A DNA stretch of 64,000 bases from Berkiella sp963803015 (GTDB lineage: Bacteria; Pseudomonadota; Gammaproteobacteria; Berkiellales; Berkiellaceae). Under the pieces are notes generated by a model. The model saw only the letters and a program-made list of their open reading frames with translations, did not search any database and was not told the origin of the DNA. The DNA lies in contig CAWDKV010000004.1 in assembly GCA_963803015.1 (NCBI GenBank), positions 1-64,000 on the forward strand, in the 5' to 3' direction. Shown piece by piece: positions 36,960 to 45,967 of this stretch (position 1 is the stretch's first letter; each line of letters starts with the position of its first letter). The translations under genes and the position numbers were made by a program.

Positions 36960-37941
36960 AATTGAACCAAGCTCGCATTTTGCCATCTGTGGGGGTTATT
37001 TCTTGCCCATTTAAGACATAGGGTTGGGCTTTATCTAAGACATCCTCTACCGTGCAGAATAAGGCTGCAATGCGCACGCTACGAATCTTATCATGGGGTT
37101 CAATTTGATTTGCTGTGCGATAGACAATATTGTTGCCCAATTTTACCCCAAATCTTATTTTTAAAAACTCAACACCTTCAACCAGCTCTTGCGTCCTTTC
37201 TCCCACTCCCTTTCTATACAATGCATAAATCGGTTGTTGTTTTGCATTTGTTCGACTGGTTAGACCAATATAATAAAAGGCAGAGGAAAAAAGGCCTATT
37301 CGCGCATTTCTATCATATTGTTTACCCAGCGTTACATTCTCACCTGATGGATGAATGGTCATTTCTGTGCTACTTTTTGATTTCAGGTATTCTGGCTCTG
37401 CCCAAACTTTAAACAAATCAACATGACCACAATCAGATAAAGCAATCATATCTCCTTTACTGATAGAAACTTTCCCTCTCACACTGAATTTTCCATTATT
37501 TTCATTGAAGGAACTCAACAGAAAATACTCACCGCTTGTGCTGTTGATCCATAACATGTCGCTGTCAAGACGTCTCTTTTGTAACAACGAGTCCGGTAAA
37601 TTATGTTTGAGATCAGAAGGCGAAATGGCAAAAATACCTTGTTTATGTTGCAAACCACATTTTTCTTCATTTATACCATGAAGCGTAAGCGTGACATCAT
37701 GCAGATGATTACAGCCCATGTTTCCACTTTGAGTGATAGCTTGCTCCAAAATACTTGAAAATGCTCTTGCATTTTCTTGTAAAATAGAGAGCCCTTCTTG
37801 ATGAAAATAAGCTTTTTTGACAACGAAAAAAAGAGTTATTGTGCTTGTAACAAGGATAGCACTTAAAGCCAAACTGATAAGAAGTTCAATAAAGGTATAA
37901 CCTCTTGAAAATTGATAATTATGAGAAAATGATTTGGCCAT
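36943..37941 (-). CDS. pilW: PilW-like minor pilin
   Basis: 332 residues. Prepilin cleavage motif SRG then YTFIELLISLALSAILVTSTITLF near residue 14, with Glu5. The size and Cys-containing C-terminal half (GCNHLHDVTL, LSDCGHVDLFKV, ALFCTVEDVLD) match PilW family proteins, which prime type IV pilus assembly. It overlaps pilV by 23 bp and pilX by 17 bp, so the three are translated as a unit. Confidence 0.85.
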   Translation of the reverse strand: MAKSFSHNYQFSRGYTFIELLISLALSAILVTSTITLFFVVKKAYFHQEGLSILQENARAFSSILEQAITQSGNMGCNHLHDVTLTLHGINEEKCGLQHKQGIFAISPSDLKHNLPDSLLQKRRLDSDMLWINSTSGEYFLLSSFNENNGKFSVRGKVSISKGDMIALSDCGHVDLFKVWAEPEYLKSKSSTEMTIHPSGENVTLGKQYDRNARIGLFSSAFYYIGLTSRTNAKQQPIYALYRKGVGERTQELVEGVEFLKIRFGVKLGNNIVYRTANQIEPHDKIRSVRIAALFCTVEDVLDKAQPYVLNGQEITPTDGKMRAWFNYEWKV

Positions 37942-38311
37942 CTTTATCTATTTTAAAGTTATTATATTTTTGAAATGATTGTTGCGCCCCCTCTTCTTTC
38001 CAAGAAAAAGAGCATCGCAACTCGTTTTGCATAATTTGAATTTTCATATCCCCCATCGGCAAAGCTTCTTTAAACTGAAGTTGGGCTAAAGCCAACTCCT
38101 GTTGAAAAGAGGGAGAATGTTCTGCACCTGTGGTATGATATAGGGCGTAAAGTGTTGCTAAGTTTTCAACGCAAAGCACTATTTGGGTGTGCGCAAAAGC
38201 AAGTTTAGATAAGCGTATAGATTTTAGGACAAAGAGGCCAGAGCCAAGCATACAAGTTGATAATATTAATAAGGAGAGGATGACCTCTATCAGGGTTGTT
38301 CCTTTTTGCAT
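37919..38311 (-). CDS. pilV: PilV-like minor pilin
   Basis: 130 residues. Prepilin motif QKG then TTLIEVILSLLILS with Glu5 at the very N-terminus, so the leader peptide is only four residues. Cysteines at CMLG, CVEN and RCSF. Minor pilin of the type IV pilus tip complex, in the canonical order pilV-pilW-pilX. The start overlaps the 3' end of pyrD by 22 bp. Confidence 0.83.
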   Translation of the reverse strand: MQKGTTLIEVILSLLILSTCMLGSGLFVLKSIRLSKLAFAHTQIVLCVENLATLYALYHTTGAEHSPSFQQELALAQLQFKEALPMGDMKIQIMQNELRCSFSWKEEGAQQSFQKYNNFKIDKDGQIIFS

Positions 38312-39312
38312 TGGACAATTTCCTTGACTAATCCTGGGCCATGATAAATCAAACCAGTATAGAGTTGGATTAATTTCGCGCCTGCTGCAAATTTTGCTTG
38401 TGCTTGCACTTTATCGACAATTCCTCCCACCGCGATAATAGGGAGATTATCTCCTACATGTTGATAAATCAGACGAACCATTTCAGTTGAAGGTTCAAAT
38501 AAAGGCGCGCCACTCAAGCCCCCCTCTTGATAAAATTGATTATTCTGTAAGTAAGGATCACGTCTTAAAGTCGTATTTGTCGCAATCACGCCTTCAACTT
38601 TGAGAGAAACCAACGTATCTACCAGAGTAAGTATTTCATTGATATTTAAATCTGGCGAAATTTTAACAAGCAAAGGCACATTCTTTTGGTAGGTTTGTTG
38701 CAAGGTGTTTTGTTCATTTTTCAGCGATTGAATTAATTCCCTTAAGGTATCACCATGTTGTAAGGTGGTTAAACCTGGGGTATTGGGGGAGGATAAATTC
38801 ACCGTCACATAATCAGCATAAGGGTAAACGGCCCGATAACAATGAAGATAATCTTCTAATGCACCACGTAAAGGCGTATCTCGGTTTTTTCCAATATTCA
38901 CCCCTAAAGGACATTGCACAGGAAATTTTTTTATCCTACTAATAAGATATTCTATGCCTTTATTATTAAACCCCATCCGATTAATTAGGGCGTAATCTTC
39001 TGTTAAACGAAATAAGCGAGGTTTAGGATTGCCAGGCTGAGGCATCGGCGTCACCGTCCCCACTTCTATAAAACCAAAACCCAAAGCTTGCCAGGCGTGA
39101 AGACAATCTGCATTTTTATCTAACCCGGCAGCAAGACCTACTGGATTGGGAAAATCTAAACCAAAACAGTGAGTAAGCGAGCTTTGCACTCCTCCTTTCT
39201 TAACACTAAATATTTTTAGAGCTTGTAAGAATTTTAATGTTTCTAGCGTTAAATGATGCGATTTTTCAGGATCTAAAGAGAATAACCAGGGTTTTAAAAT
39301 GTTATAGAGCAT
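38290..39312 (-). CDS. pyrD: Dihydroorotate dehydrogenase (quinone), class 2
   Basis: 340 residues. N-terminal membrane-associating helices, then NPVGLAAGLDKNAD, GFIEVGTVTP, NRMGFNNKG, VNLSSPNTPGL with the catalytic Ser of class 2 enzymes, VKISPDL, GVIATNTT, GGLSGAPLF and IIAVGGI for FMN binding. It oxidises dihydroorotate in pyrimidine synthesis and passes electrons to quinone. It overlaps pilV, probably a chance fusion of transcription units. Confidence 0.95.
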   Translation of the reverse strand: MLYNILKPWLFSLDPEKSHHLTLETLKFLQALKIFSVKKGGVQSSLTHCFGLDFPNPVGLAAGLDKNADCLHAWQALGFGFIEVGTVTPMPQPGNPKPRLFRLTEDYALINRMGFNNKGIEYLISRIKKFPVQCPLGVNIGKNRDTPLRGALEDYLHCYRAVYPYADYVTVNLSSPNTPGLTTLQHGDTLRELIQSLKNEQNTLQQTYQKNVPLLVKISPDLNINEILTLVDTLVSLKVEGVIATNTTLRRDPYLQNNQFYQEGGLSGAPLFEPSTEMVRLIYQHVGDNLPIIAVGGIVDKVQAQAKFAAGAKLIQLYTGLIYHGPGLVKEIVQCKKEQP

Positions 39313-39355
39313 CTATGCTCACTCCGAAATTTAGGAGTTGAAATTTTTGAGTTCT

Positions 39356-39441
39356 CGTCATTGCGATGAGCGAAGCGACGCAGCAATCCAGTCTTATGCT
39401 AGTTCAATCCTGGATTGCTTCGCTAAGAGCTCACAATGACG
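39356..39441. repeat. Long inverted-repeat element between pyrD and gdhB
   Basis: Arms CGTCATTGCGATGAGCGAAG... (39356-39391) and its approximate complement ...CTCACAATGACGG (39410-39442), both containing CAGCAATCCAG / CTGGATTGCT. This looks like the dispersed palindromic repeats with ATTGCGA and GCGAAGCAATCCAG cores seen in many bacterial genomes. It may terminate gdhB transcription. Confidence 0.75.
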
Positions 39442-39449
39442 GTGTAAAA

Positions 39450-42400
39450 CTAAGCTACATTCTTTTTCTCAGATTCAATTGTACTGACATTTGCCAATTC
39501 AGTTAATTCTCGTATCGCAACCGAGTACATGATAAATTCGCGTTTAGTCAATGTTTTGAGTTCAGCAATCATTTTCTTCCATCGTTCAATCATGACTTTA
39601 TGTCTTGCCATCCACGCATCAATCTGAGCCTCGACTTCCGCTCCCTTAGGTTGAAGGCGCATAATCGCAACAGTGAGATTTCTCTGCTGTCTATCTAAAT
39701 CATCTCTTAAGGCTGCTCTTGCCAATGAATCCCAGTGGTTTGTCACCGGGTGCAATTTGATCTGTTCGCGAAGCCAACCTAATTCTAAGCGAGCCCCAAC
39801 AGCGTAATAGGTAATGGTTAAAGATTCAACCGATAAGTTATACGTCGATGCGGCATCAATAATATCCAAAGCTGAAAACATGGCACTCATCTGAGCTGTG
39901 ACGATAGCAATTTCTTCCGGCACGTTTCCATCAATCAATTCTTTAGCAAATTCTTTCAGATACTCTTCTGCTGTTCCTTTTAGAGCATGTTGCAGCCCTT
40001 CTCTCACCAATTGCATTTTTGAACTAAAATGATGAATAAATTCTTCAATATTCATCATCGATGCACGATGACGTAAAAACCAACGTGTCCCACGACGTAC
40101 TAAACGATTCAATTCATGCACCATTTTCGTTTGAATATCGCAAGGGACCATAAAATCTAAAGCATCCACTGCCTCTCTGAATTTGTTCGCACGAAAAATT
40201 TCTCTTGTCGCAACATATCCTCGTACAATTTCAGGCATCAACGCACCTGTTTCATCTTGTAAACGATGAATAAAACCTAATCCCATATCATTAAACACGG
40301 AATTTGTGATTTGAGTTGCAATAATTTCTCGTTTCAAACTATGTGCAAACATCTCTTTTTTAAATTTATCTTGCAAAACTTGTGGGAAAGCAGAGACTAA
40401 ATCTTTTGCTATATGCTCATCTTCTGGCACATCTGAAGCGAGAATCTCGCTCTTTAGCATCGTTTTACTATATGCTAATAAGACTGCAACTTCAGGTCTT
40501 GTAATACCTTTTCCTGTTTGCTGACGAGTCAATAGTTCATCATTTGAAGGTAATTTTTCTAGGTCTCTATCTAAGTTTGAATTATGTTCCAGATGCTCAA
40601 TCAATCGGCAGTGCATTTGAACATTTTCTGAGGCATTAGAAACAGCAACACTAATCGCTTCTGTTTGATTACGATTATCTTCTAAAACCAGCTCGGCTAC
40701 TTCTTCTGTCATCGTCACTAAAAGAGCATTGCGTTGTTTCTCGGTTAAATCACTGTTTCTGACGACGCCATCTAATAAAATTTTAATATTGACTTCATGA
40801 TCTGAACAATCAACGCCGCCAGAATTATCAATCGCATCGGTATTTATTTTTCCGCCATTTAGAGCATATTCAACTCGCCCTAATTGAGTAAATCCTAAAT
40901 TTCCGCCTTCACCCACTACTTTACAACGAAGCTCATTACCATTAATTCTTAAGACATCATTCGCTCTATCACCGACATTGGCATTGTGCTCAAAAGACGC
41001 CTTGACGTATGTTCCAATCCCACCATTAAACAGCAAATCGACTTCTGCTTTTAAAAGCGCCCTAATTAATTCATTAGGCACCATTTTGCTTTTGGTTACT
41101 CCTAGCACTTGCTGCATTTCTTCAGAGATGGGAATGTATTTTGTTAATCGAGAAAAGACGCCACCGCCTCGGGAGATCAAAGATTTATCATAATCTTCCC
41201 ATGTTGAACGCGGTAGATTAAACATGCGCACCCTTTCATCAAAACTGACGCGCGGATCAGGATTAGGATCCAAGAAGATATGAATGTGATTAAAAGCACC
41301 AATGAGTTTGATATGTTTAGACAAAAGCATGCCATTGCCAAAAACATCTCCCGCTAAATCACCAATACCCACTACGGTAAAATCTTCTTTTTGTGTATCA
41401 AGACCTACCTCTCTAAAATGACGTTTAACCGATTCCCATGTTCCTCGAGCCGTAATGGCCATTTTTTTATGGTCATAACCACTTGAGCCACCGGATGCAA
41501 AGGCATCCCCCAGCCAGAAGTTGTATTCTTTAGATAGCGCATTAGCTATATCTGAAAATGTGGCAGTCCCTTTATCTGCTGCAACCACTAAGTAAGTATC
41601 ATCAGAGTCATATCGAACAACATTATCAGGAGGTGAAACGTGACCATCAACTAAATTGTCGGTGAGATCGAGTAAACCTTTTATAAAAATCTGATAACAG
41701 GCAATGCCTTCCGCCAAGATTTCATCTCGGGCGCCATTATGGGGAAGATTTTTGACCACAAATCCCCCTTTAGCACCAAGCGGAACAATGACAGCGTTTT
41801 TAACTTGCTGAGCCTTCATTAATCCTAAAATTTCAGTTCTATAATCTTCTTTTCGGTCAGACCAGCGAATTCCCCCCCGTGCTACTTTAGCACCTCGTAA
41901 ATGTAAACCTTCTACCCGCGGAGAATAGACAAATATCTCAAACATAGGGTGGGGCAAAGGTAATTCTGGAATAGCGCTTGGATCAAATTTAAAAGAGAGA
42001 TATATCTTAAATTCGCCATCCTCTCCTTTTTGGAAGTAATTAGTTCTAATGGTTGCTAAGATAACTTGCAAATATCTTCGGATAATTCTATCTTCATCAA
42101 TATTTTTGACTTCTTCTAAACTGTTTTTAATTTTTAAACGCAATGATTTACAATGATTGTTGCGTTTTTCTTGGGAAAATTTCGGGTTAAATCGATATTT
42201 AAATAATTCGACCAGATCATGTGTGATCTCTGGCACCCCGACCAAAACATCTTCTATGTAAGCTTGTGAAAAAGTAAATCCCGCTTGCCATAAATATTTA
42301 GCATAAGAGCGCAGCATGGCCACTTCTCGCCAATTTAACTTCGCTTCTAAAACTAAACGATTGAACCCATCTCGTTCAGCTTCTTTATACCAAATGTGAT

Positions 42401-44321
42401 AAAACGCTTCTTGAAAAATATCTTTAACCGCATCAACATCTAGCTCTTGGCGAGAATTATGGACCATACCAAAATCATTTATCCAAACTTTTTTCTCATT
42501 AGAGGCTGAGATTTCATGTGGACGTTCACTAATTACTCTTAATCCCATACATTCTAACATCGGAATAACATCTGATAATGGGATGGAATTATCTGGAGAA
42601 TACAGTTTAAAGCGTAATATCCCCTCAGGTTCATCGATAGGACGATAAAAACTCATTTCCAAAAGGTTATGTTTGGTGAGTTTTTCCATGTGCTGGATAT
42701 CATAAACCGCTGTTCTCACATTGAAATCAGAACGATACCCCACAGGAAAACCATGATGGTATTTGTGAAAAAGGTTGTTTCCTTTTTCTTCACCAAAGTG
42801 ATCTAATAAGGCATCTTTGAGATTATCTTCCCAGCTACGACTTGTGTAGACCAGCTTTTCTTGAATATCCGCAACGTTGTAGTCTTTAACCAGATCATCT
42901 TTAAAACGAATGATAAAATGAATTCTTGCCAGAATAGATTCTGAAAAGCGTGTCTCAAAATCTACCTGATAGCCCCCTAATTCCTCCAAAAGCACTTTCT
43001 GCATTTTTTCTCTGAGTTTTGAATTAAAACGCTCTCTTGGTACATATACTAAACACGAATACACTCTTGCATAGGAGTCTTTGCGAACAAACAAGCGAAT
43101 ACGCTGCCTTTCATACAAATGTAAGATCCCCATCGCCAGCTCATAAATTTCGCCAACTGTGGCATGAAAGAGATCATCTCGCGGTAAATTTTCTAAAATA
43201 TTGATCAAAGCCTTACCATCATGGCTGTCAGGCAAGACATTCGCTAAGTTAAGGACGCTTTTTACAACTAATCGTAACAATGGAATATGTTGCGGGCTTA
43301 AGTTATAAGCAGCTGAGGTATATAAACCTATAAAATGGTGTTCAGCAATGACTTTGTGATTATCATCGAAACATTTCACCACAATAAAATCTGTATAAGC
43401 AGGCCGATGCACAGTGGAGATATGATTTGTTTTTCCTAAAATAAGCGGCCTATCAGATAGAGCTAACTCTTGCGCCGCTTTAGGCATGGATTGAAAAGAT
43501 TCAAAATAACTACTTTTAGCATTACGGATAATGCCTAAACAAGTATCCTCTTCAAGCTCCCAACTGTATTTATTTTCTTTCTGATTTAATTTACGTTTGC
43601 AATAACCTAAAAATGTAAAATGATCAGCATTAACCCATTTTAAAAAAGAATTAATCTCTTGATTGAGTTCCGTTTTATTCACTTTTGTAACATTATTTTC
43701 TACGTAATGAATTGCATCAGCCATGGCCTGCTTCATGCTTTCCCAATCCAAGACTGCCGACTTGACATCTGAGATAGCATTTTCCAATTGCTGCGTCATT
43801 TTGTGAATAATTTCTGCATCACTTTGTTTATCTACTTCGATGAAAATGGGCATTTCATCTACAAAATCTTCTAGCTTGCCATTTTTCATCTTAATTTCAA
43901 GTGTATTACCTTTACTATCTCGTTTTACTAACAGCCCACTTGAATGCAGAATTAAGTGCACATTTAAACTTAAACGGTTTAATACCATACGAATAGATTC
44001 AATTAAGAAGGGATAGCTCTCGTTCAGGATTTCAATCACAGTATGCGTAGACTGCCAACCGTGCTGTTCAAATTGCGGGTTGTAGACCCTTATTTTCGGT
44101 TCTCCCTTATTTCGTTGCTGGAGAAATGTCCAGAAGGAAACCAAGGCACCATATAAATCGATATCAGCTCTTTCTAAAATATCTTCTGGTGAAGCGCTTG
44201 CAAGAAATTGTTTAGCAAACAAAGTTAACTGAATTGCTTCTTTGGCTGGTAATTTCTCCTGAATGAGGACAAGAACGCGCTGGATTAATTCTTCTAGTGC
44301 TTGATTTTGTCGGGCTAGCAT
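39450..44321 (-). CDS. gdhB: NAD-specific glutamate dehydrogenase, large (about 180 kDa) type
   Basis: 1623 residues, the size of the GdhB family. The long N-terminal regulatory region includes ACT-like segments. The catalytic domain starts near residue 810 with KVARGGIRWSDR, EILGLMKAQQVKNAV and PLGAKGGFVVK; the nucleotide-binding part has VGIGDLAGDVFGNGMLLS (about 980) and VVGEGGNLGFTQLGR (about 1135). It converts glutamate to 2-oxoglutarate with NAD, a key step when amino acids are the carbon source; korAB in this window could take the product further. The frame is intact over 4.9 kb, notable given the frameshifts elsewhere. Confidence 0.96.
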   Translation of the reverse strand: MLARQNQALEELIQRVLVLIQEKLPAKEAIQLTLFAKQFLASASPEDILERADIDLYGALVSFWTFLQQRNKGEPKIRVYNPQFEQHGWQSTHTVIEILNESYPFLIESIRMVLNRLSLNVHLILHSSGLLVKRDSKGNTLEIKMKNGKLEDFVDEMPIFIEVDKQSDAEIIHKMTQQLENAISDVKSAVLDWESMKQAMADAIHYVENNVTKVNKTELNQEINSFLKWVNADHFTFLGYCKRKLNQKENKYSWELEEDTCLGIIRNAKSSYFESFQSMPKAAQELALSDRPLILGKTNHISTVHRPAYTDFIVVKCFDDNHKVIAEHHFIGLYTSAAYNLSPQHIPLLRLVVKSVLNLANVLPDSHDGKALINILENLPRDDLFHATVGEIYELAMGILHLYERQRIRLFVRKDSYARVYSCLVYVPRERFNSKLREKMQKVLLEELGGYQVDFETRFSESILARIHFIIRFKDDLVKDYNVADIQEKLVYTSRSWEDNLKDALLDHFGEEKGNNLFHKYHHGFPVGYRSDFNVRTAVYDIQHMEKLTKHNLLEMSFYRPIDEPEGILRFKLYSPDNSIPLSDVIPMLECMGLRVISERPHEISASNEKKVWINDFGMVHNSRQELDVDAVKDIFQEAFYHIWYKEAERDGFNRLVLEAKLNWREVAMLRSYAKYLWQAGFTFSQAYIEDVLVGVPEITHDLVELFKYRFNPKFSQEKRNNHCKSLRLKIKNSLEEVKNIDEDRIIRRYLQVILATIRTNYFQKGEDGEFKIYLSFKFDPSAIPELPLPHPMFEIFVYSPRVEGLHLRGAKVARGGIRWSDRKEDYRTEILGLMKAQQVKNAVIVPLGAKGGFVVKNLPHNGARDEILAEGIACYQIFIKGLLDLTDNLVDGHVSPPDNVVRYDSDDTYLVVAADKGTATFSDIANALSKEYNFWLGDAFASGGSSGYDHKKMAITARGTWESVKRHFREVGLDTQKEDFTVVGIGDLAGDVFGNGMLLSKHIKLIGAFNHIHIFLDPNPDPRVSFDERVRMFNLPRSTWEDYDKSLISRGGGVFSRLTKYIPISEEMQQVLGVTKSKMVPNELIRALLKAEVDLLFNGGIGTYVKASFEHNANVGDRANDVLRINGNELRCKVVGEGGNLGFTQLGRVEYALNGGKINTDAIDNSGGVDCSDHEVNIKILLDGVVRNSDLTEKQRNALLVTMTEEVAELVLEDNRNQTEAISVAVSNASENVQMHCRLIEHLEHNSNLDRDLEKLPSNDELLTRQQTGKGITRPEVAVLLAYSKTMLKSEILASDVPEDEHIAKDLVSAFPQVLQDKFKKEMFAHSLKREIIATQITNSVFNDMGLGFIHRLQDETGALMPEIVRGYVATREIFRANKFREAVDALDFMVPCDIQTKMVHELNRLVRRGTRWFLRHRASMMNIEEFIHHFSSKMQLVREGLQHALKGTAEEYLKEFAKELIDGNVPEEIAIVTAQMSAMFSALDIIDAASTYNLSVESLTITYYAVGARLELGWLREQIKLHPVTNHWDSLARAALRDDLDRQQRNLTVAIMRLQPKGAEVEAQIDAWMARHKVMIERWKKMIAELKTLTKREFIMYSVAIRELTELANVSTIESEKKNVA

Positions 44322-44406
44322 AGGTTCCTCATCGAAAAGACACGTATAATAATGACTCTTTTAATTGTACAACTTAGCTCAGGGATTAGGTACCCTATTT
44401 AAATAT

Positions 44407-44535
44407 TATACCCTTCCCAAATGAAATTTTTGGGGTTGTTGCCTGCGCTCTTTCACCTCAGTCACGTACCAAAAGGTACGCTCCTGGGGCCTAAAGAGCT
44501 TGACGCCTAGCTGAAAATCACCTGCTTTGGGTATA
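44407..44535 (-). repeat. GGCTAGGCG intergenic element, copy 2 (reverse orientation)
   Basis: About 129 bp between divergent gdhB and the M48 protease gene, inside a 319-bp gap that otherwise shows nothing recognisable. Read on the minus strand it begins TATACCCAAAGCAGGTGATTTT, has AGCTAGGCGTCAAGCTCTTTAG and ends TTGGGAAGGGTATA. Central hairpin (plus 44455-44490): GCCCCAG-GAG-CGTAC-loop-GTACG-TGA-CTGAGGT. Confidence 0.8.
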
Positions 44536-44640
44536 CATAGGTTAGTGTTCTTATTTTGTTTGAAATTTGAGATGACATTTGCCAAAATGAGGACACAAAT
44601 TAGTTTGATAATGGTATAACTATACAATCAGAGGTGCATC

Positions 44641-45816
44641 ATGCGCAATTTTAGCCATTTAGTTATCATTTTTCTATTCACTCTCTCATTTGGTTGTGCC
44701 CAAAATCCTGTCACCGGCCGACAAGAAATACAGCTTATCGGTACACAAAAAGAAATCCAGATCGGCGAAAAAAATTATCTTTATGGTCAACAAGCCAGTG
44801 GCGGTAAATATAAATTGGATCCAGAGCTCTCCTCCTATGTTAACGAAGTGGGGCAACGTTTAGCTAAAGTCAGTGATAGAAACCAGCTTCCCTTTGAATT
44901 TGTTGTCATTAACGATTCCATTCCTAATGCTTGGGCCATGCCTGGCGGCAAAATTGTTATTAATCGTGGCTTACTTATCGAGCTCAACGATGAAGCAGAA
45001 TTAGCCGCTGTTTTAGGGCATGAAATTACCCACGCGACAGCACGCCATGGTGCTAAAGATATGGAGCGCCAAATGGCGATGGCCGTAGGATTGATTGCTG
45101 CAAACGTTGCTTTAGAAATGAATAAAGATCCCAATGATCCATACACCACGCCTGCTTTAATGGCTGGTGCTCAAGTGGCAACTCAGCTGGCTTCCAAGCA
45201 GTACAGTCGCAGTGCTGAGCTCGAAGCTGATCACTATGGCATGGATTATATGGTACGAGCTGGTTACGATCCGATGGCTGCCGTTGCTCTACAAGAAACT
45301 TTTGTTAGATTAAGCAAAGATAAATCCTCAAACTGGTTAAAAGGTCTATTTGCGACCCATCCCCCTTCTGAAGCAAGAGTAAAGGCTAATTTAGAATATG
45401 CTAGTCGTTTGCCAAGTGGAAAGCTGAATAAGGAGATCTATCAACAAAAAATCGCCAACCTCAAAAAACGTCAACCCGCTTATGACGCCTATGATGCAGG
45501 AACCAAAGCACTGCAAAAAAACAAGTTAGAGGAAGCTTTAACTTATGCCAATAAAGCCCTTGCCTTAGAAGAAAATGAAGCCTTATTTTATGGCTTAAAA
45601 GGCGATATCTTCAGTAAGCGAAAAGAGGAAGGTAAAGCCTTAACCGCTTATAACCAAGCCATAGAACGCGATGGAGAATACTACCATTACTATCTGCAAC
45701 GTGGCTTAATCATGAAGAAAATGCGCCAATTTGCCCCTGCTAAAGAAGACTTACGACGCAGCCAGTCACTTTTACCGACCACTGTTGCTGAAAATGCACT
45801 AAAACAGATGGGGTAA
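44641..45816 (+). CDS. M48-family metalloprotease lipoprotein with TPR tail (BepA-like)
   Basis: 391 residues. Signal peptide with lipobox-like LSFGC/AQN at residues 16-20, then PVTGRQEIQL, typical of this family. Zinc motif GHEITHATARHG (about residues 127-138) with the third ligand in AELEADHYGMDYM. A helical TPR-like C-terminus follows (NKLEEALTYANKALALEEN, GKALTAYNQAIERDGEYY). Such proteins degrade or assist misfolded outer-membrane proteins. Ribosome-binding site AGAGGTG. Confidence 0.92.
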   Translation: MRNFSHLVIIFLFTLSFGCAQNPVTGRQEIQLIGTQKEIQIGEKNYLYGQQASGGKYKLDPELSSYVNEVGQRLAKVSDRNQLPFEFVVINDSIPNAWAMPGGKIVINRGLLIELNDEAELAAVLGHEITHATARHGAKDMERQMAMAVGLIAANVALEMNKDPNDPYTTPALMAGAQVATQLASKQYSRSAELEADHYGMDYMVRAGYDPMAAVALQETFVRLSKDKSSNWLKGLFATHPPSEARVKANLEYASRLPSGKLNKEIYQQKIANLKKRQPAYDAYDAGTKALQKNKLEEALTYANKALALEENEALFYGLKGDIFSKRKEEGKALTAYNQAIERDGEYYHYYLQRGLIMKKMRQFAPAKEDLRRSQSLLPTTVAENALKQMG

Positions 45817-45820
45817 GGTG

Positions 45821-45967
45821 TTAGTGTCAGCTGCGAGGGCTGTAGTCACAGCAGATGTTTTTTTGGCTAGGCGGCAAGCTCTTGAGCAACAGGAGTGTAC
45901 ATTTAGTACATGACTGTTGCGAGATGAGCGCTGCCAACAAAGCCAAAAAATCATCTGCGAAGACTAA
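45821..45967 (+). repeat. GGCTAGGCG intergenic element, copy 3
   Basis: About 147 bp between convergent genes. TTTTTTGGCT pairs with AGCCAAAAAA; middle GGCTAGGCGGCAAGCTCTTG. Central hairpin 45886-45920: GCAACAG-GAG-TGTAC-loop-GTACA-TGA-CTGTTGC, fully paired. The left end carries about 20 extra bases compared with copy 1. The right end supplies the final codons and stop (AGATGA on the minus strand) of the 460-residue gene. Confidence 0.85.

Noticed and set aside
44406..44627. 73-codon minus-strand ORF upstream of gdhB
   Set aside because: Half of it lies in repeat copy 2 and the rest is the leader of the M48 gene; no conserved protein feature.
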